Shown here piece after piece: positions 35,247 through 48,202 of a DNA stretch of 64,000 nt (positions are counted from its first letter, which is position 1; each line of letters starts with the position of its first letter). The stretch is taken from NCBI GenBank assembly GCA_907163375.1, contig CAJQUW010011269.1, positions 62,001 through 126,000 of the forward strand. Reading direction: 5' to 3'. The notes below the pieces were generated by a model, which was not told where the DNA came from, did no database searches, and worked only from the letters and a program-made list of their open reading frames with translations. The position numbers and the translations under genes are program-made. The DNA comes from Prostheceraeus crozeri (taxonomy: Eukaryota; Platyhelminthes; Polycladida; Euryleptidae).

Positions 35247-35394
35247 ATGATGAAATGGAATGAAGGGAAGCCAAACTTGCACCACATGCAGCCACAAACA
35301 CATTTCTATCTTCATTAAGATGACATTCAATCACTTGAACTCTAATGTGACCATCACATCCTTAGATCTCAGTACAGTCAACTCTCTAACGTGC

Positions 35395-35890
35395 TATGAG
35401 CTTGTTAAACCTATTATCTCTAACTTTACAAACACTGAAATGATTCTAACATTATTTTATACTTTACCTATCTTACAAACTCTGAAATGATTCCAATTTT
35501 ATTTTATACTTCACCTATCTTACAAACTTTACAAACAACAATTTTATTTCTAACTTTACAAACACTGAAATGATTCTGACATTATTCTATACTTTACCTA
35601 TCTTACAAACACTGAAATGATTCTGACAAAATTCCTAACTTTACAAATAGTGAAATGGTTGACCTTATTTTACACTTTACCTATCTTACAAACACTGAAA
35701 TGGTTGACTTTATTTTATAATTAACCTATCTTACAAACACCGAAATGATTCTGACAATATTCCTAACTTTACAAACAGTGAAATGGTCGTGACTTCATTT
35801 TATACTTTACCTATCTTACAAACACTGAAATGATTCTGATACTATTCCTAACTTTACAAACAGTAAAATGGTTGTAACTTTATTACCAAG
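35395..35890 (+). repeat. Minisatellite of about 45-60 bp units
   Basis: About ten imperfect units built of CTTACAAACACTGAAATGATTC and TTTATACTTTACCTATC. The units alternate between two forms (ending in TTATACTTTACC or CCTAACTTTAC), which suggests a two-unit higher-order period. Confidence 0.8.
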
Positions 35891-36180
35891 TCAATCCACT
35901 CTGTTTGAAGCCCAACTTTATTTGAAAAGAAAACGACACAGTATGTACAGAAACCCACACAGCTTTTTTGTCAATTCATTACAATGTGAGCTAGTCTTGT
36001 ATCACTAATTTCATACGACATAACTTTCCACTTTACTTATTCCTACAATGTTACTACCATGTGTTCTTAACTTTATGATATCGCTTTCTCTTATATCTCA
36101 CACTTTCTTCATCATATAACCAAGTGAATGAAATTGATGATACATTATCTACATTCTACACGAACAGATATTGCTAACAC
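35891..36180. other. Short unassigned stretch inside the 15 kb unit
   Basis: No frame or repeat recognised. Confidence 0.4.
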
Positions 36181-38245
36181 GGATCATATAAAACGCTAAG
36201 TCTTGTCATAGGGCTGACTATGCTATGGACTTAGTGATTTATCTATGTAACTTCCACTTTTAAAACGCTAAATCCCTAAATCTGAACACAGGGATGCCTA
36301 TCCTATAGATTTAGTGATTTAGGAATTTTGCTGTGTAATTTAGTAAACTTATGTCTCTGTGAGCGTACGACTTTTAACATTCATGTAACTCGCTTGAACT
36401 AAATTCACTTTGATGGTGGATGATAAAATCCGTGCATGCAGTCAATTAGTAGAGTTTTCACATGTCTGCATTTGTGAAGACGTTTTTCCTATCACTCCTC
36501 TTACTGATTTTCTTGTTCACTGTAAATCATATCAGCAGATCATTTAACGGTTCCAATCTGTCGAACAACATTCATATCAACACTACAAACTTTGTAGAAT
36601 CCTAAACCTCTGTATGACCCTGTATTTCACTTAGGTTTTATTTACTCTTAGATCATTGTCTACCTAGAGTCCCAAGATGCTTCACATTGTAAAAGTCATA
36701 CTGGTGAGATTTACAGTTCTATCACCATGATAATTACAGTAAACACATGTGAGACAAGACATTCATTACATCGCTTATTGCAATCCATTATCATTACCCT
36801 ATGTTTAGCATGATATACTTATGTCATTAATGTCATACATTTTTTTCTCACTTGTGCTTTTCGTTTTAATACTTGGTTTGTGTGTCACTCAAAGCTTCAT
36901 GAATTTATCCAACCATTCGTCATAACACGTCCGACGAATCCTACCTTGTACAAAACATGGATGTTAAAGTACAACACTGACTGATGAATGATGTTTGCAT
37001 ATTCCTAGCTTGGAGAACAAGAAACTTTCATACGTTGACTATTATATATTTTCTAATCAACTCTTCACACACTTATTCCAATCACTAAGATTCAAATCTT
37101 CAATTGAACATGCATCAATCACATTTCAGCTGACTGCATCAAATGTAAAGTGTATAACATAATGACCATCTAACTATCTCTTATCAACGATATGAAACCT
37201 GTCTTTTCACCATGAAATTGAGTCTTACGTTCAAAGTCATTTTATAAAGCGAACATATGCATCATGTGTTGCATGTATTGTACACTAAAAGAGATCGTTC
37301 ATTTGTGTTATCCAAAACGCTAAATCCCTAAATCCAACCGTAGGTAACCCTACCCTTTAGATTATGAACTTTAGCAATTTAGCTATGTCATTCACCAATG
37401 GATAAGTTAATAAATGTACTATACACTCACGGTCAACATTAACTTCTGTTATATAAAACCCTACATCCCTAAATCCAACGGTAGGTAACCCTACCCCTTA
37501 GATTATGGACTTTAGCAATTTATCTATGTCATTCACAAATTGTTAAGTTAGTAAATGCATGTATACACTCTACAACAACAGTTATCATTGATGTATGTTA
37601 TATAAAAACGCTAAATCCCTAAATCCAATCGTAGAAAACCCTACCCTTGGATCATGGACTTAAAGAAAGTGTCCATGTCATTGACCTGTTCAAGAATGTA
37701 CTTGACATTGTATTGTTGACTTCATTCGCAGCAAAGGTGCGTAAAACATCCATACATCTAAAAACGTCCGTTTACAAAAGATTTCTCTATTCATCTCTGC
37801 ACTTTCATATCACACTTGGTTTGCATTTTCTATTTCGATGTCATGAAAATCTCATTTGGTCATTCATAAGCGACAAACGCGATAGACTAAGTGTTATTCG
37901 TAAATGACGTGTCACTTTATAAACATCGTTTGGTTAATCCTAGTCACACATTCACCCCTGCGACTTGGAAACGTTTGAAACTCTGCTGTCATGAAATAAG
38001 GTCTAACTACATACATCAACAATTATTCTTATCCATCTCACTTACAGGTTTCATGTTCAATGCAATAAACTTACGACTTGGGTTTTCATTTCGATGACTA
38101 GCAAAACTTAATAATACATCTCATATGTACATTATGACCAACGTGATAGATTTCATGTTTCATCTAACGGCTAACATTAACTTGTGTTATATAAAACCCG
38201 AAATCCCTAAATCCAACCATAGAGAACCCTACCCTTCAGATAATG
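36181..38245 (+). repeat. Dispersed and tandem CTAAATCCCTAAATCC units
   Basis: Copies begin near 36185, 36255, 37316, 37455, 37597 and 38190. The three from 37316 are in tandem at 139-142 bp period. Each holds a TATAAAA-like word, the doubled AAATCC, then ACCCTACCC and a GGACTTTAGCAATTTA-like block. The sequence between them has no gene. Confidence 0.65.
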
Positions 38246-39439
38246 AACTTTAGGACTTGGTATGTGTGGTATGACCAATGTGATGGACTTAGTGTTATCA
38301 AATGTCATGCAACTTATTGCTTACCCTAGATTCTCTCACACACAACGTTTGTGACAAGACTTTACCTGTATTTGTAAAACATACAACACAGTGTAGTACA
38401 CATCTCCACTCAATATAAAACCTTTTAAAACTGTGAAAATAAGTTACAAAACAATCCACACAGTGCAGTAAAACCTTTTAGATACAACTTTCTAGCGCTG
38501 TGGTGAACACTGTTTTCATATAACAACATTCTAAACTGTCAGTCACACTGCAGTAGAAGACTGCTTTTAGTAAACCTGAATTTCTGTTGTGAGTTCACAA
38601 GTTAGTTACTGCTTACTTTCAATTTGATGCAAACATCTTTCCCATACTCCACTGATCCAACCTAACATTTATAAAACGTGATGAGCATTTATTCTTGTTG
38701 ATTCACTGTTGTGTCTATCTAGTTCAACAAGTAAATTGTATTCGCTTCTACATTCCTTTGTATCCACTTTTAATCATGTAGCAAATACTGTAGAGTTTCA
38801 TACTTCATGATTATCATTGATCATCTACCTTGGAAGAATAACTTTATCATTCATGTCTAATGCTAGCATTTTAGAAGCCTTTGCGCAGTGTGTTGATTTC
38901 AACACTTAGTGGGTTTTAGTTCTAGAACTCTTGTACATTGATAAGTTTTAAGTTTCATGTGATCGTCTTTCACTTGTATCTTTCATTTCAAAGATAAGCA
39001 AAACTGAACGTCTCATTTAGTTGTCATAGGATTGAGTTGCTGATGATTGCTTTCGTCTTTGTGCTTGACGTGAAACTTGATGACCAACGTTTAACTTACA
39101 CACTCTTACCGTTACGTCTTTCATTACTTTGAAACTATGTTGTCATGAAATACAAGGTCATATTACATTCAACACTTATTCCTATCCATCTCACTTTTTA
39201 TATCCAACATGTTAAACTTAGACTTGGGTTTTTTCATGATACACTCAAGTCGTCAAAAACTTACATGCGTTGTCTAATATTCAATTCATTCTGTACATCT
39301 AACATGATTCGCCTTACTTCACATCCAAAGTAGATGTATACCTAACAGATGTATTCACTCTGAATTTACACTTCGCCGTTTGTGAAAAGACTGTCACATA
39401 AAAAATTTTGCACACTGCAGTCCGGGTCTCAACTAAGGA
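38246..39439. other. Unassigned interior before the right arm
   Basis: AT-rich, with repeated AAAACTTT/ACACA words. No frame or splice structure I trust. Confidence 0.4.
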
Positions 39440-41510
39440 TAAAAACTTTCTTATGCTGTTGTGAGTTCAGTCAGTCATAAAACTTCAATGATCAAACTTT
39501 ACTTTCACAAACGTGTCACGGTAAAACTATTTGACTACACTAAACTTTGCTTCTGCAAAACATTATAAACTTTCTGACTACACTAACAAGAGCTTGTTCA
39601 CTAGCGAAGAGAGAAATGAGCTTGTGTTGGTTGCTTGCGCATGAATGTCCCCTTCCATTCATTCCCCATTTTTCATTTTCCTCCTGTGATAGAGGCAAGC
39701 AGAACTCCGTTCATATTCTCGCATGTATGGCCACTCGGGATATAATAAGTGCTGGCGGATTTATGAGCAACCTGTGGCAGATAGCTAAATGTCGCCCTGG
39801 TGGTCAGAGTACAACGTTGAGACGAAAGGCAACCACTTGGAAACATGACGCAGAGAGGTTTCACAAGGATTACCATTGCCAACGTCCCGTGCAGTACTCA
39901 TCGCTACGGACTTCACCGCTGTCTCGAAAGAACGCGCACCAACAGGAGGTATGACACCGAAAATCTCCGTGACTTGCACCGTCAATGACTTGATAGCCAG
40001 ACATGAAAATCGATGGAGTTATTTACAAGAGGTTGGCAAGTCGTTGCTTTGATCAGCTTGATAGCAAGCCGTGGAGAGGGATAGCAAGCCGTGATTCACA
40101 AGCGTTTTGCAATGGAGATGTTTAGTAGCCACCCATGACAAGATAGCTAAGACTCAACCGATTGGCGTTCAAAGTGCTACGTTGAGAACTGTGTCAAATG
40201 CCCATCATGAGTTGCCCCGGAGGTTTCGGTCTAAAATATGACACACTCCCTTGCCGCACTTGTCACTACGGCATCATCCGCCGTCCCGAAGGAACACCCT
40301 GTCATTAGAATATTACAGCGAAACTCTCCGTACCATGCTCGCTTTCAGTGAAAAGCCGCTTTTATAATGTAAAGACATGAGAAGACTGGCTCGTACACAC
40401 TTATACATGCCTTCATTGACTTCAGCAGGGTCGAAAACCCCAGAAAAACTCCAAAAATAACGAATTTAAATTTTTCAATTTTTAGCACTACTTATGAAAT
40501 TTTATAAGTAGTCTATGACTTGACCTGAATCATGACCTCTCGAACCTTTCTTGAATCAAGTCAAAATGACTTGTAGAAGCAAAGTTACAAGCCTTTAAAG
40601 TTTTGGAGTCTTTTATGGCCTGGAGACTAGGCTATCTCCTGGCTCTCCACTCACTCCGACACCTTAGGTGAGTGCGACAATCGAAAAATCTGCCTTGGTT
40701 TCGTTTTTAGAGATTTCCAATGCTATCATCGGAGCTCCGGAGTTCACCTACCCGTACCTCAACTGGCGATTGAACTGATTCCCACAAGTAGAGACTCCAC
40801 ATATATAGTCGAGAGAAGTCGGTCGAGAAATATCACAAGTCTTTCCACTCCTACCTCCCAGTCGACTTTCCTCCTGTTTCCCAAAACCTTCCATCCAAGT
40901 CTGCCTGCTGGCTTGCCTGTCAGGAGGGGGGGTCAGCACTTTTTCTTCCGATTGAGCTGGAAACAATCTTCCTAACCCAAAATTTCTCACGTAGAATCCG
41001 AATCTGACCTCCGTTTGTCCATCCAGACACTCCTTCATGCCGAAATATGACCTTTCTCATCCCAAAACATCCAACACCTGCCCTTTCCTCACCGGAGACG
41101 TGAACAACCAACACCACACAACCTCACAGGAGGGGGGGGATCGGTTATCTCTTCTCGGTCCGATCCCTTCCAGCACATCCTTGGCTACTTCTTTCCAGAG
41201 GGGGGAGCTGAGTCAGCATGATGACTCATCACTGCACTGCACTGTCCTTCCTTTTGCAATGGGATTACTACTTCATTCTATATTTCAAGAATGTACAGAT
41301 TCAAAATTTTCTTGCTTTCCAAGCCCGTCATTGAGATCTGAGTAGCAGCTTAGAAAACAATTCAATTTGACACCACTGATGTAGTGGTATGAACAGAATT
41401 GATAGAAATTCTTAGATAAATTGCTTTGGCAATTTGTCATATTTTAAGTTGAATTGGAAAGAGCCAATATTGAAAGATCTTGATTTTATTTTCGTTGTTT
41501 ATTATAACTA
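39440..41510 (-). repeat. Right arm of the 15 kb unit
   Basis: Reverse complement of 26555-28670. It has a 21 bp insert near 40845-40866 relative to the left arm and otherwise few differences over the outer 1.7 kb. Confidence 0.85.
40770..40808 (-). promoter_or_regulatory. TATA/Inr core promoter facing inward (right arm)
   Basis: Mirror of 27233-27270: TATATAT (complement at 40801-40807) and the TCAGTT initiator (complement at 40773-40778). Confidence 0.55.
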
Positions 41511-41515
41511 ATTTC

Positions 41516-41572
41516 TGTTAACATCCGTTGACTATCTTACGGCCTGCGGCCGTCGTTTGTTATGTTAACAAT
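41516..41572. repeat. Hairpin next to the right end of the 15 kb unit
   Basis: GTTAAC...ACGGCC TGC GGCCGT...GTTAAC: a 6 bp perfect inner stem and matching outer ends within 57 bp, starting 6-10 bp outside the arm. Confidence 0.4.
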
Positions 41573-44036
41573 GTTTTTTAAATATCTTTGATATCCTCTA
41601 CATAATGATAACAATATCACGAACGTGACAATTGTATGACTAGTATGAAAAACGTAATTTTACGGAACGAATTGTGCGTTGTTTCCATCTCTCACCGCTC
41701 GGAAGTAATAAAATAAAAAATTTGGATTGTTTTATCAATCTCCTTTTGGCGCATGATATGCGCATAATCGAATGTTCCATCATTGAAAAGGTGAAATGCA
41801 AACTCTCGAAGACAAATCGAACGTAGGTTGATAAATGGGGTGATTCACGGAAATAGCCAGATTTTAAATTTATCTCGTTCTTTTACTAATGTATCTGAAC
41901 CAATAAACACAGATATTACTTAATTATTCCTATTTCATAACATCAGGTTTGCGTGATTTTTCTAACTAGGATGAGTGGCTATCAGGAAAATCATGCAATG
42001 TACATGCATTGAATGACAATCGTAATGCGATATGCTATTCAGTCGAATATTGTTGTCAATTCTAAGCACTATAGTATTTACTCAGTTTGAAGTGAATGTT
42101 AAAGTCAAGCTCCTAAAAATCAGAAGTTTAAATGTGATACCATTCATTGTAAATTTTTACCGTTTAGAACGTTCTCATAAAGCAATGACTTCTACAAAAT
42201 AGATTTTATCAATATAACAGTCAAAATTTAAAAATTATATTTAAATACATTGTATGATTATCGGTATTTTCCGCATTCTTCTTTGTCATATGTGCTTGGA
42301 CACAATTTTTTGATATGTAAATATTCTCGTAGGGTAATTTGATGGCATCAGCCATTTTGCCAACAATCACTGCATCAACATCTGATTCACACAATTAAAT
42401 GAAAGTTATAAAAAAAGAAATGCTCCACGGTGTTAAATTACATTTATCATCAGTCGCTATTTCACGATGCACTAGTCACTTCATCAGGGCAAGTGAAGCA
42501 TGCAGATACAAGCTGACATCTTTACATTGAGACATGAGCCTAGAATACATATCACCGTTGCGGACAATTACAATGAATACAATACAATACATTTAAGTTG
42601 AAGTTGAAGTTAAAGCCACTATCTGTAGAAGTATAAAAGGTAAAGACTGCATCAGGTGAATTTTGAAATGCAACCCATGCAATATATACAAGCGAAAGAA
42701 AAATCAGTTGAAAATATATTAGGATTTTTAAGCTAATTGATGTACCGTACATGACAGATTACATGACAGATGACATGACATCCGTACATGACAGATCTTA
42801 TTACAAAAAGATGTGATCTGTAAAGTGTGAGATAGACAACATAGTCGAATAGGTAAGTCTAATTTTTGACGGACGGTATTGAGTTCATGAGCAACTATGT
42901 TAAACATTTCTATAAGAATCTATTGATATTTTGCAATTCATAAAATTGGGAAGATGATCATTTAGCTGAAAAATATTTTCATGTTCGCATTCATTCAGAT
43001 TACTTATCTTGTGAATCATCGGAGCAATAGACGCTAAAGTTGTCGTTTTCTTTCATTTTTATATTATTTAACATCAAATCATTTGATTATTAGCAGATAT
43101 GTACATGTTAATATATCTAAGATGAAAGATATATAATTCATCTTTCCAATTTTATGAATCGCAAAATATCTAGAAAGTTTCAGAAAATGTTCATTATAGG
43201 AAGCATTTCATCTTTTTCAACATTTCATATGTTTCAAGTAATGTCAACAAAAAAATCAAGAATATCTTTCAAAAATCAGACTTACCTGTTCGATTCTATG
43301 ATAGACCATAAACTTATCAGATGATGTTTCAAAATGACAAAATCAATGCCATTAAATTACGCTTTCGAGAATTTGTGTGTATCAAAAAATGATGTTCACC
43401 CTGACGACCCATGTCCCACGTATTCCAGTGTAGGTCCAAAAGCGGTTCAAAAATTTTGTCCGGTCATAATGACAAAGAAAAATGCACAAAATGCTAATAA
43501 CTGATTATTGAATTTTCACTGTGCTAGAGCTGTGGCCAAAGTCACCGGAGAGCGGATTTTTTGCCAATGTCAATAATTTTGCTTCAGGCCCTTACCATCA
43601 ATTTGGCATGTATTTAGGTTAAATGTGCTTGTTACTTGTACCAAAGATATCTGCCATTTCTTGGATGTTATTGCTTTACAGGCACCCATTTGGTCAGAGT
43701 AGTGAAGCTAATTACATTTTATCTCAATAAATTATCCAAATAACAAATTCCGAAATCTTAAGAGCATACATTCAATAATCCAAATACTGCATTCAGCTGT
43801 TGAAAGAAAACAATCGTGTGTTATGTTAACATACCCAAGCAATCGTCAATTAAATTTGTTCATTTAAATAACAAATGATGAAATCACATTTGTTGTCAAT
43901 GTAGAAACTTATTTTTCAGCATGCATTATCAATGCTCAAGTTGATGTTTTTAAAAATATTATATAACATAAATGATTGCATACTTCCATAATTTATGCTT
44001 AATGTTGAATATACTTAAAAGCATCACATAAGAATG
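41573..44036. other. Unassigned AT-rich region
   Basis: No recognised gene. A small run of ACATGACAGAT words occurs at 42753-42800. Confidence 0.45.
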
Positions 44037-44950
44037 TCATTCTTCCGAATACAAGCGCGGACGCCGCTTGACGAGTGGTTGAACCAAGCAACTGACTTCT
44101 GTGGTATAAATGCCATGCTGTAACTGACTACTCGGCCAGTTATGCCGGAATTGCCAGCCTTCTTTCATGTGTTCCGATGATCGGCTAGTCCCGAATCTTT
44201 TCCAATTGATTCTTCGAAGACCATTTATATAAATACTGAAAGCATTTTCAAAAATGTTTAAGAAATGTGAATTGGTAGGAAGAAAGATACCCTGATGCAT
44301 GTCTCTCAGATTAGGACCACCATCATGAACGCTTGCTCTTGCGATCAAGTGACATGAAACATTGTCGAAATAAAGCATAAATTTTCCGTGGGAGGCCGAC
44401 ATAACTTCGAGGAACTGTCAATAAAGTCTCCAGTCATACCGTTGTCTAAAATATCATGGTGAAGTAGGCCTCGGGTACTACTGATGGCAAATACAACAGT
44501 GAAGATGTCACCTCTTCTCCCAGCTATTGTCCACACAGTTCGCGATCCAACAATTGTTCATCCTCCAGAGTTCCTTGAATCCAGATATTGATGAAGACCA
44601 GAGACTAATGAGAACCAGCTCATTATCTAAACCATTCAACATCAACCATTGAGCGTAATCATGTCTTAGAGTCTCTACACGTTCAGTGTTCCTCTACGAA
44701 GGATAATCTTCCAATTTAGCCTCCTTTTCAAGTAGCGAAGTGATTGACAGATGTGGCTTATTGGAGAGGCGTCGGAGCTCTTGGCTTATTTCTAGTAAAG
44801 CAAAAGCAGGTTTTTTTCTATGTGATGTCAACACCCGCGCTACTGATATCATCAATCTTTAGATGTGTGCAGCCACCTCTGGGAACAGCAACGACCTATC
44901 CCGAGGACCTGCCCTTCGAATAATCGCACAAATGACTTTCGATCTAATAT
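44037..44950 (-). pseudogene. Decayed Tc1/mariner-like transposase
   Basis: Read right to left: remnants of the helix-turn-helix linker (EISQELRRLSNKPHLS near 44760), the first catalytic block near 44600 where the expected Asp reads Asn in one frame, FAISSTRGLLHH (about 44480), the second Asp in YFDNVSCH (44355) and the third acid in SHFLNIFENAFS (about 44240). At least four frame changes or stops interrupt it. It is related in design to the enzyme at 4160-5204 but more decayed. No inverted ends were found. Confidence 0.65.
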
Positions 44951-46647
44951 TTAATTGATCCGCCTTTTCTTGTATTCAACGCTGATTCTTTGACGCATCT
45001 TGACACACGAATGCACACTTTGACATTTGCTTGCTCTATATTGAATTTCGAATAAATCTCGCTTACAATTGACAACCGAATGCGCTAGCTAGACAAGTGA
45101 TTGAAGTAATTGGGCAACTGTTTGAACAAAATCGATAAACTGATTGCGCTACCTTACCGAATCACTTCTTCAAAAAATATGAACCCATTTGCAATTTTAA
45201 CTCTTAGCAGTTCAATTTACATATACAGCATGTACGAGTACTTGAGAACAATATGTGATGTTGATCATATTCTTTATCTTCATCTATAATATCGAAATTT
45301 CGATTCATTGTCTTCCACTGATTACAATGTCTTCCGAAGCGTCGTGACTTCAATTATTAATAAAATCGTAACTGATTGTGGCCTCTTCTCCGTCGAAATT
45401 CCTATGATTTCCGATTTTTTTATTAATCTGCTGCCTTCTTCTGTTGACTTTCATGGCAGACAAAGCAAGGAAAGAGTTCGATGGCATTTGCGCTTTATAT
45501 TTTGTTTATAAATGGAATGAATGCTGTGACACATTATTTTCAAAGCCATCTAAAGAATCCTTCATATGGACATCAGTCACATGGAAATGAAATAAGAAGG
45601 GATAGTGATGTAAATAAAAGGGTTGAAGCTACATGGTTAAAAAATTTACTCATAAAATACCGATTTGCGTTTGAGATTATATAGTAATGTCGAGCTGCTC
45701 GTGTGGACAGAGCATTTGCACAGATTTCAACCTGAATCCTGTTTCAAATACTGGACAGCCGAGTTGTGATCGAATATGTTGTTGGAGCCCATAAACACCT
45801 TTTGCTCAATTACTCCATTTGCTTTTCAAGTTCATGCGCATATGTTGTGCGTAAAATGCTTGTACAGAGTAGATGTATGCTAATATGCAATTATCTAACG
45901 AAACATATTTTTAACCGTGACTTATCGAATATGTAAATCTGAGTATAAAAGCACTTCCGCACAACATATCATCGAGAAGACGCAGTTGTGGCCTAGTCGC
46001 AACTATAAATTATGCTGGTGAAATCTCTCAATTAAATATATTCGGAATTATCTTTAAGAACCGTAAGTCACTCATGCTAAGTAAATTGTGTAAATGCTGC
46101 GTCTACAATGTTATCAAGTTGCTAGCAAAATGAATAATTGCTTTATTATGAGAGGTTCATTTTCTATTATGGATATGCATGTCATTTGAAAAACATCAAT
46201 CAGGTATAACGCGTCTTGTTTTCGTATCTAACATTACCACAGCGAAATGGTGGTCTAACATTACCACAGCGACGAAAACGAATCCATCTCTGTGAACTCA
46301 AGGAACATAAAATTGCCTTTTCCGAGTGAATCACTGACACTATATAATGTAGTGTTTATGATCAAACCACTTTCTCACACCTACACACAAGATTGCAACG
46401 AAATTTGCACATTAATTAATCCTCAGCGCACAACTATGAAAGAGACAACAGTATTACTAAAATGATCTCTGAATCTGTTATTATTTTCCGATTCAATTTT
46501 CCAAGCGCATTATGACGAACCCAATCTGAATTTTTCTCTCCTGATAATCATTTCTTTAGGAGACTTGATGAAAATTTGATCAAATCTTATGATTCTACCA
46601 AGAAACTGTCATATTTTTTCGAAAGGTTAAGAAATTTGTCAATTACT
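44951..46647. other. Unassigned region with one weak promoter-like site
   Basis: TATAAAA at 45944-45950 is followed by a GTAAGT donor at 46063, which could be a leader exon of an unknown transcript. A short duplication (CTAACATTACCACAGCG) lies at 46226-46272. No coding frame convinces. Confidence 0.3.
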
Positions 46648-46765
46648 TTCTGTGGGAAACTCTAACGAGCTACGTGGCATGTGGTATTCCTAACTACTTT
46701 CTAATAAAAGTACTGTTAGGCCAAAAATCATTGTGATCATCAAATGCATAACCAAGCTGTATCTA
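46648..46765 (+). repeat. Dispersed repeat, copy 1
   Basis: Shares GAAACTCTAACGAG and ATCATCAAATGCATAACCAAGCT with 50819-50910 in the same orientation, 4.2 kb apart. It may be the remains of a direct terminal repeat or of a common element end. Confidence 0.5.
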
Positions 46766-46811
46766 CAAACTAAGCTTGACTTAACGTATAAGAATAATAT
46801 ACTATACATAA

Positions 46812-46826
46812 TATTATATATATATA

Positions 46827-46857
<31 letters not shown>
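46812..46857. repeat. TA microsatellite
   Basis: Two runs of TA dinucleotides separated by a TT. Confidence 0.9.
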
Positions 46858-46873
<16 letters not shown>

Positions 46874-47419
46874 AGATAAGAACAAATATTTTTTTGTAAA
46901 TCCTCAAACCTTTCAAAATTTTTCCAATAACGTGCTTCCTTCAACTAACTTCTTCCGTACTTCCGAAACCCATATCACTCTCCACCAGTGAAGAAAAAAC
47001 TATTTTCGGTGTCCCAATCTGTAATGGACAAGTCGCTTCGAAGCTGTACGACACCGCTAATTAATGAATTTCCGCAAAAGCTTTTCGGCAAAAACCAATT
47101 TCCGCAAAATGATTTTCATTTCAAAACAAGTCTTCGCTATACATTTTTACAAATTGCAGATCATTAACAAATTCAATCCAAATTGATATATATAAAATAA
47201 AATAAAAATAATAAAATACTAAACGAATCAAGATCACTAAAAAATAGCAGCAAGCAAGATAGCGATAGCGTTGCCGTTGCATAGCGCAGAGATCGCCGCT
47301 GAAAAGAGCCAAGCTCTGCTGTCCAAATTCTGCGTTCTCCGCAAGCTTCGCAATATTTCGTCCAGGACTTCTAGTGTACGTTGCCCGATGACAAGACGTT
47401 AAAACCAGTACGGGTAGGA
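46858..47419. other. Unassigned spacer
   Basis: AT-rich with no recognised feature, up to the GC-rich block. Confidence 0.4.
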
Positions 47420-48202
47420 GACCAAACGGATCGGCTATAAGGGGCGCGGCGTCTTGGAAAAAGCTTTTCCTTCTCCGCTTTGGGTAGCGCCAGCGCGACC
47501 AGCTTTCACTGCTCCGCGCCGTAGTCTAAGGAAACCAGCGAGAGACGACGCAAGTTGGCACCCAGATCGACACTTTCCCAGACAAAAGGGGAAAAAGAAG
47601 TAACACGTCGTCACCGCGTTGCCGTCGCCACGCGCGAGGCCTACGGGCTCGAGACACGACGCACGACGCTGCGGGGCGCGGTCACCCAACCCGTTCGCTT
47701 GATCTTCACGTGCTCGTTGACGGGTCCGCACTGCGGACGCCCGACGGACACGACACGGGTGAAGGCCCGCTGGTCGACTGTGCCACGACCCACGCGGGGG
47801 TGGGGCCGCTCTACACCAAACCGCACTGCGACGTGCCACCGCAGGCGAGTGTTCACTCTAACGAGAGGGGTACGGTCGACTGGTCGAGCAGGCAACGGCA
47901 TGAGTACCAAGGACGGAGGCCTGAGAAAGCACGCTGTGCACAATGGCAAGTCGATGTTGGTCGGTTCGTGAGGAGGTAACGTGGTGTGCAACATCACACT
48001 GCTTGTCCCATTACCACTTTGAATTCCCGCTTTATCTGGAACCTCAGACGGGGAAGGACCCACTCAAGATTCTGAGAAAATGCTGGCTACTCAATTTTTG
48101 GAAGAGCGGATGTCGGCTTGCGAGAGATTTGCACTTGAACATGAAGATGACAGGAAGGGGGAAGAGAGCGAGTTGACGGCTCAAGGAAGATACCAGAGCG
48201 CC
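47420..48202 (-). other. GC-rich 3' part of a retroelement
   Basis: Base composition changes sharply to GC-rich here and back again near 49240. Overlapping frames on both strands exist, but none is recognised. Being directly downstream of the reverse transcriptase on the minus strand, it is most simply the element's C-terminal or 3' untranslated part. Confidence 0.45.

Larger units (their letters stand above)
26555..41510. mobile_element. 15 kb unit bounded by about 2.1 kb inverted repeats, unknown class
   Basis: The arms 26555-28670 and 39440-41510 are reverse complements. They are nearly identical over the outer 1.7 kb and about 80% identical in the inner 0.4 kb. They start AGTTATAATAAACAACG. 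The 10.8 kb inside holds promoters, spliced small genes and tandem arrays, described separately, and a second, more diverged inverted pair (30940-31015 against the 37.3-38.2 kb units). No transposase, integrase, polymerase or capsid motif was recognised. It may be a giant non-autonomous DNA transposon, a DNA-virus-derived element or an inverted segmental duplication. No target duplication is obvious. Confidence 0.65.

Noticed and set aside
36181..38245. Plant-type telomere repeat (CCCTAAA)
   Set aside because: Only a doubled AAATCC within a longer 140 bp unit; not a telomeric array.
46690..46944. Minus-strand ORF with Ile-Tyr repeats
   Set aside because: Translation of the TA microsatellite.
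47555..47979. Overlapping GC-rich ORFs on both strands
   Set aside because: Open only because GC-rich DNA has few stops; no motif, start or splice support.
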